Shown here piece after piece: positions 27,507-36,267 of a DNA stretch of 64,000 nucleotides. The position numbers and the translations under genes are program-made. Where the stretch lies: assembly GCF_013085545.1 (NCBI RefSeq), contig NZ_CP039543.1, positions 1,240,001 through 1,304,000 on the forward strand. Direction: 5' to 3'. The stretch comes from Oceanidesulfovibrio marinus (GTDB lineage Bacteria > Desulfobacterota > Desulfovibrionia > Desulfovibrionales > Desulfovibrionaceae). Position 1 is the first letter of the stretch; each line of letters opens with the position of its first letter. The notes under the pieces were generated by a model. It was not told the origin of the DNA. It did no database searches and saw nothing but the letters and a program-made list of their open reading frames with translations.

Positions 27507-29330
27507 CTACTTGCCCCTGGCCGCGCGGATGGTCTCGGCGCGTTCCGGATCGATCCACCACGCCCACAGATCAAGACCATACGGCGGGATGGTCTCCGGC
27601 CTGGTCAGGAGGTCCCAGTACGCCAGGCGGTAGTAGCCCGTGTGCCATTGCGGCACCACGTAGTGACCCCACAGCAGCACCCGGTCCATGGCTCGGCACG
27701 CGGTAATCAGCTCCCCGCGGCTCTTGGAGTTGATAATCGTGTCGATGAGCGAGTCCACGGCCTCGCTCTTCACGCCCATGAAGTTGTATGTGCCCGGCGT
27801 ATCCGCCGCTTCCGAAGAAAAGTAGTAGCGTTGCTCGTTGCCCGGCGAGTTGGACTGTCCCAGGGGAAAGGTGATCATGTCGAAATCAAAGGCGGTGATC
27901 CGGTTGATGTACTGCGAATCGTCCACCAGCCGCGGCGTGACCTTCACCCCGATGCGCTCCAGGTTGCGGATGTAGGGAAGGACAATACGCTCGAAGGCCG
28001 GGTCGCGGATCATCAGCTCGAAGGCCAGGGGCTTGCCGTCCTTGGTCTGCACGCCGTTCTGCAGGGTGTATCCGGCCTCAGCCAACAGCTCCAGCGCCTT
28101 GCGCAGATTCGCGCGGTTGTTGCCGCTGCCATCGGTTTTGGGCGCCTGGTACTCCGTGGTGAAGACTTCGGGCGGCACCTGGTCGCGAAATGGCTCCAGC
28201 AGCTTCAGCTCGTCCTCGGACGGCAGGCCGAAGGATGCCAGCTCCGAGTTGGAGAAATAGCTCTCGGTGCGCACGTACTGGCCGTAAAAGAGATTCTTGT
28301 TGGTCCACTCGAAGTCGAAGGCGAAATCCATGGCGTAGCGCACCCGCGGGTCCTTGAACATGTCGCGCCGCGTGTTCATGATAAAGGCCTGCATGCCGCC
28401 CGGGATGGAGTTCTGAATCTCCTCCAGCTGGATGAAGCCCTTGTCGAAAGGCGGGCCGTTGTACGCCGTGGCCCACTCCTTGGCGATGCGCTCCTGCCGG
28501 TAGTCGAACTCCCCGGCCTTGAACGCCTCGATGGCCACGGTGTCGTCGCGGTAGTAGTCGTAGCGCACCGTGCCGAAGTTGTTCCGGCCCTTGTTCACGG
28601 GCAGGTCCTTGCCCCAGTAGTCGTCCCGCAGCGTATAGGCGACGTAGCTTCCGGTCTTGTATTCGGAGAGCTTGTATGGCCCGCTGCCGATGGGCACGTC
28701 CAGGTTCACGGCGCTGAAGTCCTTGCCCTCCCAATAGTGCTTGGGCAGCACGGGAAGCTCGCTCACGATGAGCGGCAGCTCCGGGTTCTGGCCGTTGACG
28801 AAGTCGAAGCGCACGGTGTGCTGATCCACGGCCGTCACGGCCTTCACGTCGGCGTAATACCGTTTGTAGAGCGGGCTGCCCTTTTCCGTCAGTGCGTGGA
28901 AGGTGAAGACCACGTCGTCGGCCGTCACGGGCTCGCCGTCGGAGAACGTTGCCTCGGGGTGCAGATAGAAGGTGATGGCGGTGTTGTCCGGCGCGATCTC
29001 CGCGGATTCGGCAAGCAATCCGTATGCGGTGAAGGGCTCGTCGTTCGATTTGGTCATCAGCGTATCGTAGATCAGGCCTGCGCCGCTGGCCGGGATGCCC
29101 TTGAGGATGAACGGATTGAAGTTGTCGTAGGAGCCGATGGCGCCGAAGCGGGCCAGACCGCCCTTGGGCGCATCAGGGTTCACATAGTCGAAGTGCGTAA
29201 AGTCCGGGCCGTACTTGGGCGTATCGTGTAATGCCAGGGCGTGGACGCGCTCGGCATGCGCAGGGCCGGAGGCCGAGAGGGAGAGAACGAGGACAAGCGC
29301 CGGTATGATGCACCTGAATGCGAACTTCAT
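27507..29330 (-). CDS. yejA: periplasmic peptide-binding protein YejA
   Basis: 607 aa SBP family 5 (oligopeptide-binding) protein with a Sec signal peptide (cleavage near AHA-ER at residues 25-27) and the YejA-type opening ALHDTPKYGPDFTHFDYVNP. ARFGAIGSYDNFNPFILKG and GLLAES follow. It delivers peptides to YejBEF. The ATG has AAGGA 6 nt upstream. It is the first gene of the minus-strand operon, and the 285-bp gap behind it, AT-richer than the rest, must hold the promoter. Confidence 0.92.
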   Translation of the reverse strand: MKFAFRCIIPALVLVLSLSASGPAHAERVHALALHDTPKYGPDFTHFDYVNPDAPKGGLARFGAIGSYDNFNPFILKGIPASGAGLIYDTLMTKSNDEPFTAYGLLAESAEIAPDNTAITFYLHPEATFSDGEPVTADDVVFTFHALTEKGSPLYKRYYADVKAVTAVDQHTVRFDFVNGQNPELPLIVSELPVLPKHYWEGKDFSAVNLDVPIGSGPYKLSEYKTGSYVAYTLRDDYWGKDLPVNKGRNNFGTVRYDYYRDDTVAIEAFKAGEFDYRQERIAKEWATAYNGPPFDKGFIQLEEIQNSIPGGMQAFIMNTRRDMFKDPRVRYAMDFAFDFEWTNKNLFYGQYVRTESYFSNSELASFGLPSEDELKLLEPFRDQVPPEVFTTEYQAPKTDGSGNNRANLRKALELLAEAGYTLQNGVQTKDGKPLAFELMIRDPAFERIVLPYIRNLERIGVKVTPRLVDDSQYINRITAFDFDMITFPLGQSNSPGNEQRYYFSSEAADTPGTYNFMGVKSEAVDSLIDTIINSKSRGELITACRAMDRVLLWGHYVVPQWHTGYYRLAYWDLLTRPETIPPYGLDLWAWWIDPERAETIRAARGK

Positions 29331-29604
29331 GGAGCTTCCTTGCTGAGAGGTGACGGGTACCCGGGGCCACGCATCTCAAAAAGCGCATAGCCCTGCCGTT
29401 TTCAATGCAAAATCAACAAATTCTGTTTGTAGCCGAATATGGCGCCCGCAGGCAAGACGAACTGCTCGCGACCGCCTCTCCTTCGGGTATTTATTCCTGC
29501 TCTGTTCGTTTCTGCTTTACTAAAAGATTACATTTTGTTAGGAAATCTATACTGGCTATCAGACCATCGTTCCGCATAGACGAGGACCGTGGTGCATCCC
29601 AACC

Positions 29605-29610
29605 AGGAGG
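29605..29610 (+). promoter_or_regulatory. ribosome-binding site deciding the start at 29616
   Basis: AGGAGG ends 5 nt before the ATG at 29616. The upstream in-frame GTG at 29589 has no such site, so the shorter protein with a clean signal peptide is chosen. Confidence 0.7.
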
Positions 29611-29615
29611 ACGAC

Positions 29616-30029
29616 ATGATTGCGACCCGGTGGCTCCAATCGACAGCGGTCATCCTCGCGCCGGTCTTTCTCGTGGCGCTTCTCGCCTCTCTGCCTGCTC
29701 TCGCCGTGAGCCTGGAAACCAGCGTACAGGGCAGCGCGCCTTACGTCACCGGTGGCTTTGGCAAGGACGAACGCATGGCCATGACCCGCACCCTGCCGGA
29801 CTACAACCTGAAGCTCGAGTTCGCCGAGGGCGGCCGCGCCTACGTGGCCGGCGCCGTGGTGCACATCGAGGGCCAGGGCGTGGTCATCGACACCCCGGTG
29901 AACGGCCCCTGGCTTCTGGCCAAGCTGCCAGCCGGTTCCTATGCGGTCACGGCATCCCTCAACGGGATACAGAAAAGCCAGACCTTCCGTGTGGACGGCG
30001 GCGTGACACGCGCCGTCTTCCGCTGGTAA
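29616..30029 (+). CDS. small periplasmic protein, carboxypeptidase-regulatory-like fold
   Basis: 137 aa. A signal peptide (MIATRWLQSTAVILAPVFLV onward, cleavage near PALA) is followed by a beta-rich domain. Its segment GVVIDTPVNGPWLLAKLPAGSYAVTAS resembles the prealbumin-like carboxypeptidase-regulatory repeat found in cell-surface and TonB-linked proteins, and the tail ends in TFRVDGGVTRAVFRW. It stands alone between yejA (divergent) and the LysR gene (convergent). No function can be assigned. Confidence 0.7.
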   Translation: MIATRWLQSTAVILAPVFLVALLASLPALAVSLETSVQGSAPYVTGGFGKDERMAMTRTLPDYNLKLEFAEGGRAYVAGAVVHIEGQGVVIDTPVNGPWLLAKLPAGSYAVTASLNGIQKSQTFRVDGGVTRAVFRW

Positions 30030-30166
30030 CGCCGCATCTTTGGGCATGGTCCGATTCCCCGCGCATTGCGCCGGGGCCTCTTGGAGTCCGTCCGTAATCC
30101 TCGCTTTTCTGCGTCCGTTCTTCCGGCCGCCCGGTATATCCCCTATGCCGGCGTAGCGTAACCGCA

Positions 30167-31060
30167 TCACTCGGCCCAACCCGCTTCCTTGCCCACCACG
30201 TCTAAAAACGCGTGCAGCGCGGCGGCGTCGTCCGTCTTGCGCCACACGGCCCATATCTCCATAAGCGGCAGCGGCCCCTCCACGCTCCGCGTCACCAGCT
30301 CCGGCCGCATCTGGGCCGTGCCGTGCGGCAGCAGTGAGATGCCCATGCCGGCCGCCACCAGCGCCGCCGTGGTCATCTTGCCCAGGGTTTCTTGAACAAT
30401 ACGCGGGGTGAAGCCCACCTTGCGGCAGGCGTCCATGATCGAGTCATAGAGCTTGGGCCCGGACTCCCGCGGAAAGATGATCCACGGCTCGTCTGCCAGC
30501 TCGGCCAGATGGACCGGCCCGGCTCCCGTGGCCAGACGGTGCGAACGCGGCAGCGCCAGCACATACTCCTCTTGCAGAAAAAGCCGGCGCTCCAAGGCCA
30601 GCGGCTTCTCGTCAAAAAGCCGAACAAAGCCCACATCGAGCCGGCCGTCCTGAACCTCCTCCAGCTGGCTGATGGTGCTGAGCTGGCGCAGGGTGAGCTC
30701 CACGTCCGGGTTGGACTCCCGGTAGGCGCGCACCGCATCCGGCAGGCGGCTGTCCATGGCCGGGCCCACAAAGCCCACGCCCAGCGTGCCGCGCCGGCCC
30801 GAGGCCATGGCCTTGAGATGCTCCTCTGCCGCGGCGACCCGAGCGAGAATGTCCGTGGCGCGCTCGTACAGTGCCTCCCCGGCCCGCGTCAGCGAGACCT
30901 TGCGGCTGGTACGGTCGAACAACCGCACCCCAAGCTCGTCCTCCAGCTTCCGGATCTGCTGGCTCAAGGGTGGCTGGGCGATGTGCACGCGGTCTGCAGC
31001 GCGGCCGAAGTGCCCTTCCTCGGCAACGGCCACAAAGTAGGTGAGCTGGCGAACATCCAT
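30167..31060 (-). CDS. LysR-family transcriptional regulator
   Basis: 297 aa. The N-terminal winged helix-turn-helix (about 1-60) has the standard motif FGRAADRVHIAQPPLSQQIRKLE. The rest is the LysR substrate-binding domain (about 90-290). The family uses a small-molecule co-inducer and often controls the divergent gene. The divergent gene here is a carboxymuconolactone decarboxylase, and a TTGATA-N9-TATCAA palindrome lies 5-25 bp upstream of the LysR start, where it would also allow autoregulation. An aromatic or quinone-derived inducer is a guess from that target. Confidence 0.9.
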   Translation of the reverse strand: MDVRQLTYFVAVAEEGHFGRAADRVHIAQPPLSQQIRKLEDELGVRLFDRTSRKVSLTRAGEALYERATDILARVAAAEEHLKAMASGRRGTLGVGFVGPAMDSRLPDAVRAYRESNPDVELTLRQLSTISQLEEVQDGRLDVGFVRLFDEKPLALERRLFLQEEYVLALPRSHRLATGAGPVHLAELADEPWIIFPRESGPKLYDSIMDACRKVGFTPRIVQETLGKMTTAALVAAGMGISLLPHGTAQMRPELVTRSVEGPLPLMEIWAVWRKTDDAAALHAFLDVVGKEAGWAE

Positions 31061-31064
31061 AGGG

Positions 31065-31085
31065 TTGATACCTACAAGATATCAA
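31065..31085. promoter_or_regulatory. LysR-type operator between divergent genes
   Basis: The inverted repeat TTGATA-N9-TATCAA contains a T-N11-A core, the classic LysR box. It lies 5 bp from the LysR start codon and about 90 bp from the decarboxylase start codon, with AT-rich TATATATT further toward the latter as a possible -10. The site fits repression of the regulator and activation of the operon on the plus strand. Confidence 0.65.
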
Positions 31086-31175
31086 TCGCCGTGTAAATAT
31101 ATATTGGACATATGGAGTACCCGGTTCCATTCTCCAGTTGTGGAGAAATGCAACCTTTTGCCATGGAGGAACGCC

Positions 31176-31616
31176 ATGAACCGTAATCCCGACACAACAC
31201 CCGTACCTCGCGCCAACGGCCACAAAGGGCCTGAAAACCCGTCCGAACGGTACACCCGCGGGCTCGAAAACCTGGGCCGCGTCGACGGCCACGGCGGCGG
31301 GGACGTGCTTGCCGCGGTGGAGGCCATCAGCCCGGACCTGGCCCAGTATCTCGTGGAGTTTCCGTTCGGCGACGTGTACGCCCGCCCCGGTCTGGGCCTG
31401 CGCGAACGAGAGGTTTCCGCCATCACCGCGCTGGCCACCCAGTCCGCCTGGCCGCAGTTCAAGGTCCATGTCCGCGCCGGCCTGCGCGCCGGGCTCACGC
31501 GCAACGAGATCCTTGAGATCGTCATCCAGACCGCCGTCTACTGCGGCTTCCCCACGGCCCTCAACGCCCTGTTCGCAACCGGCGAGGTCTTCGCCGATAT
31601 GGAAGACGGAGAGTAA
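31176..31616 (+). CDS. carboxymuconolactone decarboxylase family protein
   Basis: 146 aa, the usual length of gamma-carboxymuconolactone decarboxylases (about 125-150). The conserved core reads LREREVSAITALATQSAWPQ and the second half is TRNEILEIVIQTAVYCGFP. The AhpD-type CxxC redox motif is absent, so a decarboxylase-like rather than peroxidase role is favoured. The ATG has GGAGG upstream; a longer frame opening inside the LysR gene is rejected. It leads a plus-strand set with a beta-propeller protein and, after a repeat, a cupin protein, and it is the likely LysR target. Confidence 0.85.
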   Translation: MNRNPDTTPVPRANGHKGPENPSERYTRGLENLGRVDGHGGGDVLAAVEAISPDLAQYLVEFPFGDVYARPGLGLREREVSAITALATQSAWPQFKVHVRAGLRAGLTRNEILEIVIQTAVYCGFPTALNALFATGEVFADMEDGE

Positions 31617-31620
31617 CGCC

Positions 31621-32148
31621 ATGCTGCAGCTCTTTACAGAACGACAACGAAGTCCCCGCGTGCGGCGTCCGGGACTCGCGACCATCACGGCCGTGGTCCT
31701 CGTGCTCGCACTGTTCAGCGCCGCCTGGAGCGCCGAACCGGCAGACGCCGCCGGCGCTTCTCCGGCTTCCGGATCACAACCGGCCATGCGCACCCTGGCC
31801 AGCGGCCTGAACACTCCCGGCTCCATTGTCCAGGGACCGCGCGGCAACCGCTACGTGGCCGTGCACGGGGCCATCCTCATGCTCACGCCGGACGGCAACA
31901 CCGTGGAAATAGCTCGCGGCCTGCCCTCCCCCCTCGTGCTTTCCCACGCCCCGGACAACAGCCTCTACGCCGCCTCGCCCACCACCGGCGCCGTCTACCG
32001 CTTTGCTCCCAATGGCGCCTGGTCTGTCGTGGCCCGCAACCTCGATACCCCCGCAGGCATCGCCGTGGACCGCGACGGCAACTGCACCATCAGCCTCGCC
32101 GGCAGCGGCGAGGTGGTCACGCTGATGCGATGCGAGAGGGAAGAATAG
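31621..32148 (+). CDS. secreted SMP-30/NHL-like short beta-propeller protein
   Basis: 175 aa. A signal peptide (TITAVVLVLALFSAAWSA, about 22-39) precedes short repeats of the type GSIVQGPRGNRYVAVHGAI, SHAPDNSLYAASPTTGAVYR and TPAGIAVDRDGNCTIS. These resemble SMP-30/gluconolactonase or NHL blades. Only about three blades are present, so it is far shorter than the six-bladed family (about 300 aa) and may be a truncated or a minimal protein. It starts 5 bp after the decarboxylase gene with GGAGAG upstream. Catalytic metal ligands cannot be assigned. Confidence 0.65.
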   Translation: MLQLFTERQRSPRVRRPGLATITAVVLVLALFSAAWSAEPADAAGASPASGSQPAMRTLASGLNTPGSIVQGPRGNRYVAVHGAILMLTPDGNTVEIARGLPSPLVLSHAPDNSLYAASPTTGAVYRFAPNGAWSVVARNLDTPAGIAVDRDGNCTISLAGSGEVVTLMRCEREE

Positions 32149-32155
32149 CTTGCTC

Positions 32156-32225
32156 CGAGGGCTTTGCCCTCGGGCTCCCACCAGGGAGCTAAGCTCCCTG
32201 GACCCATATCTGGGGTCCGGGAGTC
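32156..32225 (+). repeat. GC-rich triple-hairpin intergenic repeat (copy B)
   Basis: GAGGGCTTTGCCCTC, then ACCAGGGAGCTAAGCTCCCTGG and the ACCC...GGGT spacer, as in copies A and C. The third hairpin is degenerate here. The element starts a few bases after the beta-propeller stop codon and may act as its terminator or RNA stabiliser. Confidence 0.65.
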
Positions 32226-32351
32226 ATTTATACCTGTTCTGACGGGGCCAATGGCCCATTGATCCATTTGGTAACGATTTTGAGTATTATCTGGTCGCCT
32301 GAGCCTTTCACTGCAAGGTCGCTCGTATGAGCTTACTTAAGGAGCATTGCC

Positions 32352-32702
32352 ATGAACGATCTGTTGCCGAAGATGATCACAGGGTTGCCGGAGATCGACA
32401 TGCCGGTCGATTCCATCACAGGGCATTTGATCCAGGGAGAAACGACCCAGTCCATATTCTTCCTGGTCAAGGCTGGTACGCACCTGCCGGAGCACTCCCA
32501 TGAAGCGCAGTGGGGTATTGTTATTGAAGGAACATTTGAGATCACCCTCGGTGACGAAAAAACAGTCTACACCAAGGGGCAGACCTATTTCGTGCCGGCG
32601 GGAACTCTCCACGCAGGCTACTACGTGACCGACGTCATTTCCTTCGATGTCTTCGACACCCCGGATAAGTTCGAAATGAAGTCTACGAAGAAGACCGCGT
32701 AA
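32352..32702 (+). CDS. cupin-domain protein
   Basis: 116 aa single cupin barrel. Motif 1 is HLPEHSHEAQWGIVIEG (a G-less variant with two His and a Glu-rich middle), motif 2 is FVPAGTLHAGYYV. His/Glu/His metal ligands are thus visible. The ATG has AAGGAG 9 nt upstream. Such small cupins often sit beside carboxymuconolactone decarboxylases, and this one follows the decarboxylase and propeller genes after about 200 bp holding a repeat. Whether it is in the same transcript is not clear. Confidence 0.82.
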   Translation: MNDLLPKMITGLPEIDMPVDSITGHLIQGETTQSIFFLVKAGTHLPEHSHEAQWGIVIEGTFEITLGDEKTVYTKGQTYFVPAGTLHAGYYVTDVISFDVFDTPDKFEMKSTKKTA

Positions 32703-32759
32703 TCGGATCAATTGCCCTCGGGCTGGGCGAGGCACAGTCCGAGGCTGAAAAGGCTACTG

Positions 32760-32858
32760 CGGGGCGCTGCCCCTCAGGCCCCCCGCCAGGGAGCTAAGCT
32801 CCCTGGACCCATATCTGGGGGCCAGGGGAACAATGTTCCCCTGGCCGCCGGAGGCTTT
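32760..32858 (+). repeat. GC-rich triple-hairpin intergenic repeat (copy C)
   Basis: All three hairpins are complete: GGGGCGCTGCCCC, CCAGGGAGCTAAGCTCCCTGG and CCAGGGGAA..TTCCCCTGG, followed by CCGCCGGAGGC. It lies between the convergent cupin and surE genes, directly next to the surE stop codon. Confidence 0.75.
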
Positions 32859-32865
32859 GCTTTTC

Positions 32866-33621
32866 CTACCCCAGCGATCCGCCCAGGCTTGTAATGAGCT
32901 CATAATCGGTGAAGTCGAAGCGCAGGGGCGTGAGAGTGACGTGTCCGGCCGTGAGCAGAGCGCGGTCGGTATCGGCCGAGACCTTTTCCGGCGGAATGAC
33001 GCCGGTGAGCCAGTAGTACGGCCGGCCGCGGGGGTCCTTGCGCTCGTCGTACCAGTCTTCCCACATGGCGCTGGTGTGGCGGCAAATCCTGAGCTCCTTG
33101 CACTCGGCCATGGGCCTGGGCGGGAAGTTCAGATTGAGCACGCACTTGTGGGGCAGATCGCCCAGGGGCAGGCGCTCGGCCATGTCGACCACGTAGCGGC
33201 CGTGTTCGTCGGTGAGGCCGGCGTGGTTGAAATCGTCGTAGGAGACGGCCAGGGCCGGGAAGCCCATGAAGGCGCCTTCGGTGGCGGCGGAGACCGTGCC
33301 CGAGTACAAGAGGTCCACGCCCACGTTGGCCCCGGCGTTGATGCCGGAGACAACGAGGTCCGGCTTGTCGGGCAACAGGGCCGAGAGCGCGAGCTTCACG
33401 CAGTCCACGGGCGTGCCATACACACCGTGGCCGCGGAAGCCGTTTTCCTTGAACTCCTTGACGCGCAGGGGCATGGCGATGGTCACGGCGTGTCCCACGG
33501 CGGATTGCTCCGTCACCGGGGCCACGCAGTGGACCTCATGGCCGGCCTCCTTGAAGACCTTGAAAAGAACGCGCAGACCGTGCGCCTGAATGCCGTCGTC
33601 GTTGGTGAGCAGAATACGCAT
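32866..33621 (-). CDS. surE: 5'-nucleotidase SurE
   Basis: 251 aa, the usual family length. The N-terminal metal-binding motif MRILLTNDDG (Asp8-Asp9) and the Asn in VSGINAGANVG mark the active site; SGTVSAATEGAF follows. SurE is a metal-dependent phosphatase of nucleoside 5'-monophosphates, linked to stationary-phase survival. It is divergent from the HD nuclease gene, with 181 bp between the starts. Confidence 0.93.
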   Translation of the reverse strand: MRILLTNDDGIQAHGLRVLFKVFKEAGHEVHCVAPVTEQSAVGHAVTIAMPLRVKEFKENGFRGHGVYGTPVDCVKLALSALLPDKPDLVVSGINAGANVGVDLLYSGTVSAATEGAFMGFPALAVSYDDFNHAGLTDEHGRYVVDMAERLPLGDLPHKCVLNLNFPPRPMAECKELRICRHTSAMWEDWYDERKDPRGRPYYWLTGVIPPEKVSADTDRALLTAGHVTLTPLRFDFTDYELITSLGGSLG

Positions 33622-33802
33622 GCGTGTATGCTCCGAAGTAAGGCTGTGGATTGACAGAACGGGTCCGATAGGTTCACCTTGTCAGCTCTCGGACCGCGGA
33701 AATCCCATACGAGCGGGAACGGTATACGATCCACCCGCCTCGGGCAAGATTCCGCCTGTAACATACATCCCATTCTGTTGCATCGGAGTGACGCGCCGAC
33801 TC

Positions 33803-34954
33803 ATGGAAGCTTCTCGGAAGGTGGAGCCAATTCCCCAGCATATCAAACGGCAGTTCGTCCGCGACTTGCAGTCCGGCGACGCCGTTTCGGATATTTTCGC
33901 CATCGCCTCGGCCCGTAGCGGCACGGCGAAGAACGGACCGTTCTGGACTCTACAGCTCATGGACGCCACAGGCACGGTGGAGACCAAGATCTGGAGCCCG
34001 CTCAGCCAGCAGTTCCCGGCCATCGAGTGCGGCCGCCTCGTCTTTGTGGAGGCACGGGCCAGCATGTACCGGGACTCGATACAGCTCACCCTGGACCGCC
34101 TCGCTTATGTCCACCCGGTGGTGGACGACGAGGACGAGCCCGTGGACGTGGAAAACGGGGACCTCGCCCTGCGCGTGGATCTCTCGGAGTACATGCCCTC
34201 GGCGCCGCAGAAGCCCGAGGACATGATGCACAGGCTGGAAGAGCTCTGCCGCCAGAACCTGCACTACCCGCCGTGGCGGCGGCTGATGAAGCGGATTCTG
34301 GGCGACCCGGAGATCCGCACCCGCTTCATGTACTCGCCCGGCGCCAAGGCCATGCACCACGCCTACCTGGGCGGCCTGATGGAGCACACGCTCTCGGTCT
34401 GCGGGCTGTGCGTGAAGTTCGCGGAGCAATACCCGCACCTGGACCGCGAGATACTCTTTGCCGCGGCCACCCTGCACGACCTGGGCAAGGCCTGGGAGCT
34501 GTCCGGCGGATTCGCCAACGACTACACCGACGCCGGCCGGCTCATGGGCCATATCCAGATCGGCCTGGAGAGAATCGCGCCGTTCCTGGAGGACTCCGGC
34601 CTGCCGGACCATCTCGTTCTTCACCTCAAGCACATCATACTGTCGCACCACGGCGAGTATGAGTACGGTTCGCCCAAGCGGCCCAAGACCGCCGAGGCCT
34701 TTGCCCTGCACTACGCCGACAACCTGGACGCCAAGATGAACCAGGTGGCGAACGCCCTCGCCCCTGTGGAGGACGAAGCCATGGCCGCCCAGGAAAACGG
34801 CGGCGACCCCATCGAGGCAACCGGCTGGTCCGCGTTCCAGCGCGGGCTGGACCGTTTCCTCTTCAAGCCCCGGTCCACGCCGGGCGCCTCCATCTCCGGG
34901 AACCGGGAGAAGGCGAACAAGGAAAATCAATGTTCATTACCTTTGAAGGGATAG
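33803..34954 (+). CDS. HD-domain exonuclease, YhaM-like (OB fold + HD)
   Basis: 383 aa. Residues about 10-105 form an OB-fold nucleic-acid-binding domain ([18 protein letters not shown]). From about 165 there is an HD metal-dependent phosphohydrolase domain with His in [10 protein letters not shown], the [13 protein letters not shown] pair and a later HHGEYEYG. This OB-HD order is that of the 3'-5' exoribonuclease/YhaM family. The start at 33803 follows GGAG; the longer frame has no good site. The last 25 bp overlap tmk. Confidence 0.85.
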   Translation: MEASRKVEPIPQHIKRQFVRDLQSGDAVSDIFAIASARSGTAKNGPFWTLQLMDATGTVETKIWSPLSQQFPAIECGRLVFVEARASMYRDSIQLTLDRLAYVHPVVDDEDEPVDVENGDLALRVDLSEYMPSAPQKPEDMMHRLEELCRQNLHYPPWRRLMKRILGDPEIRTRFMYSPGAKAMHHAYLGGLMEHTLSVCGLCVKFAEQYPHLDREILFAAATLHDLGKAWELSGGFANDYTDAGRLMGHIQIGLERIAPFLEDSGLPDHLVLHLKHIILSHHGEYEYGSPKRPKTAEAFALHYADNLDAKMNQVANALAPVEDEAMAAQENGGDPIEATGWSAFQRGLDRFLFKPRSTPGASISGNREKANKENQCSLPLKG

Positions 34955-35574
34955 AAGGCTCGGGCAAGTCGTCGGTCATCGTGCATCTGGCCGAGGTGCT
35001 GATGGAAAAAGGGTATGGCGTGACCACCACGCGCGAACCGGGCGGCTCCCGCCTGGGCCGGACCCTGCGCAAGATTCTGCTGGATATCTCCTCCACGGAC
35101 CTGACCAGCGAGGCCGAGCTGTTCCTCTACCTGGCCGACCGCGCCCAGCACATCCACCACGTGATCCGCCCGGCCCTGCAGGACGACCTCGTAGTGCTCT
35201 GCGACCGCTTTGCCGACTCCACCGTGGTCTATCAGGGTTACGGACGGGGGCTGGACCCCAAGAAGCTGCACGAGTTCAACGACGTGGCCGTGCAGGGGCT
35301 CTGGCCGGACCTGACCCTGCTCTTCGACCTGGAACCCGAGGTGGGGCTGAAGCGCGCCTTCACCCGCAACGTGGCCGAGAAAAAGACCGCGACCGAGGGC
35401 CGGTTCGAGGCCGAGTCCCTGGAGTTCCACAAGCGCGTGCGCGAGGGCTATCTGACCTGGGCGGCCATCAACAAGGACCGCTACCGCACCGTCAATGCCA
35501 TGCTCCCCCTGCCCGAGGTGTGCAAGGAGGCCGAGCGCATCGTGCTGGAAGAGTTGGAAAAGCGGAAGAAGTAA
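34930..35574 (+). CDS. tmk: thymidylate kinase
   Basis: 214 aa dTMP kinase. P-loop [11 protein letters not shown] (residues 5-15), DRX motif [17 protein letters not shown] (about 93-109) and the LID region with [19 protein letters not shown]. It makes dTDP for DNA synthesis. The gene overlaps the HD nuclease gene by 25 bp, so it is translationally coupled. It is followed by repeat copy D. Confidence 0.95.
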   Translation: MFITFEGIEGSGKSSVIVHLAEVLMEKGYGVTTTREPGGSRLGRTLRKILLDISSTDLTSEAELFLYLADRAQHIHHVIRPALQDDLVVLCDRFADSTVVYQGYGRGLDPKKLHEFNDVAVQGLWPDLTLLFDLEPEVGLKRAFTRNVAEKKTATEGRFEAESLEFHKRVREGYLTWAAINKDRYRTVNAMLPLPEVCKEAERIVLEELEKRKK

Positions 35575-35580
35575 GACTTG

Positions 35581-35762
35581 CGGGGGGCGCGGCCCCTCGA
35601 ACTCCCCGTCAGGGAACTAAGTTCCCTGAACCCTAGAATTTTGGGTCCACAATTCTCCAGGATAGGAGAATTGGGCCGGTGAACAACGCGAACCGATCGC
35701 GAAGCGACGAGCCCCAGGACGGGGCGAGTCAGGGGAGCAATGTTCCCCTGGCCGCCGGAGGC
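35581..35762 (+). repeat. GC-rich triple-hairpin intergenic repeat (copy D, interrupted)
   Basis: Hairpins one and two (35581-35648, GGGGCGCGGCCCC-like then TCAGGGAACTAAGTTCCCTGA) are separated from hairpin three (35729-35762, CAGGGGAGCAATGTTCCCCTG plus CCGCCGGAGGC) by about 80 bp. The inserted part holds its own hairpin, AATTCTCC/GGAGAATT (35651-35672). It lies between tmk and a minus-strand small gene. Confidence 0.7.
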
Positions 35763-35782
35763 ATGGCCGTTTGCTGTGCCTT

Positions 35783-36145
35783 TTACACATCCTCCGGCTT
35801 CTTCACCGGCCTCCGCACCACCACGTCGTCCTGGCCGGTCTCGCCCTGTTCGTCGAAAATCTTCGTAAGCGCCTTGGAAAGCTTGTTGCGACTCCTGGCC
35901 CTGGCCTTGTCCTGGGGGCGCACGCCCTGGCGCCGCGCCGTTCTGTTGCGCGCCTTGATCGCATCGGCCAGGCCGGCGATGGCCTGCCCATATTCGAACG
36001 CGTTGTCTTCGGGACGAGCGAAGCCGCCGGTCCTTGACGCTGAGCTTTCGGACTGTTCCTCACACTGCATTGTTGCAGAACAATTTCCTTTGCCCTCGGC
36101 TTCGGACTGCGGGTCATATGCAAGAAGATCAGTGGGACGTTTCAT
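35783..36145 (-). CDS. hypothetical basic protein
   Basis: About 120 aa starting MKRPTDLLAYDPQ. The first half is polar and acidic with Ser/Glu, the second half is very rich in Arg, Lys and Gln (IKARNRTARRQGVRPQDKAR, then RNKLSKALTKIFDEQG). No membrane segment, signal peptide or recognised domain is visible. It is divergent from pckA. The upstream in-frame start would add 33 residues that overlap the pckA promoter region. A role in nucleic-acid or membrane binding is only suggested by the charge pattern. Confidence 0.55.
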   Translation of the reverse strand: MKRPTDLLAYDPQSEAEGKGNCSATMQCEEQSESSASRTGGFARPEDNAFEYGQAIAGLADAIKARNRTARRQGVRPQDKARARSRNKLSKALTKIFDEQGETGQDDVVVRRPVKKPEDV

Positions 36146-36267
36146 GACTTTTATCTCTAACACCGAGGGTTTTCCGCGGAAAGGTGTAAAATTACGAAAA
36201 ATGTATACTGGCCTTTCGGCGTCATACGCGATATTGGCCCCCAAAAGCCTGAGGGAGCCTATACATT

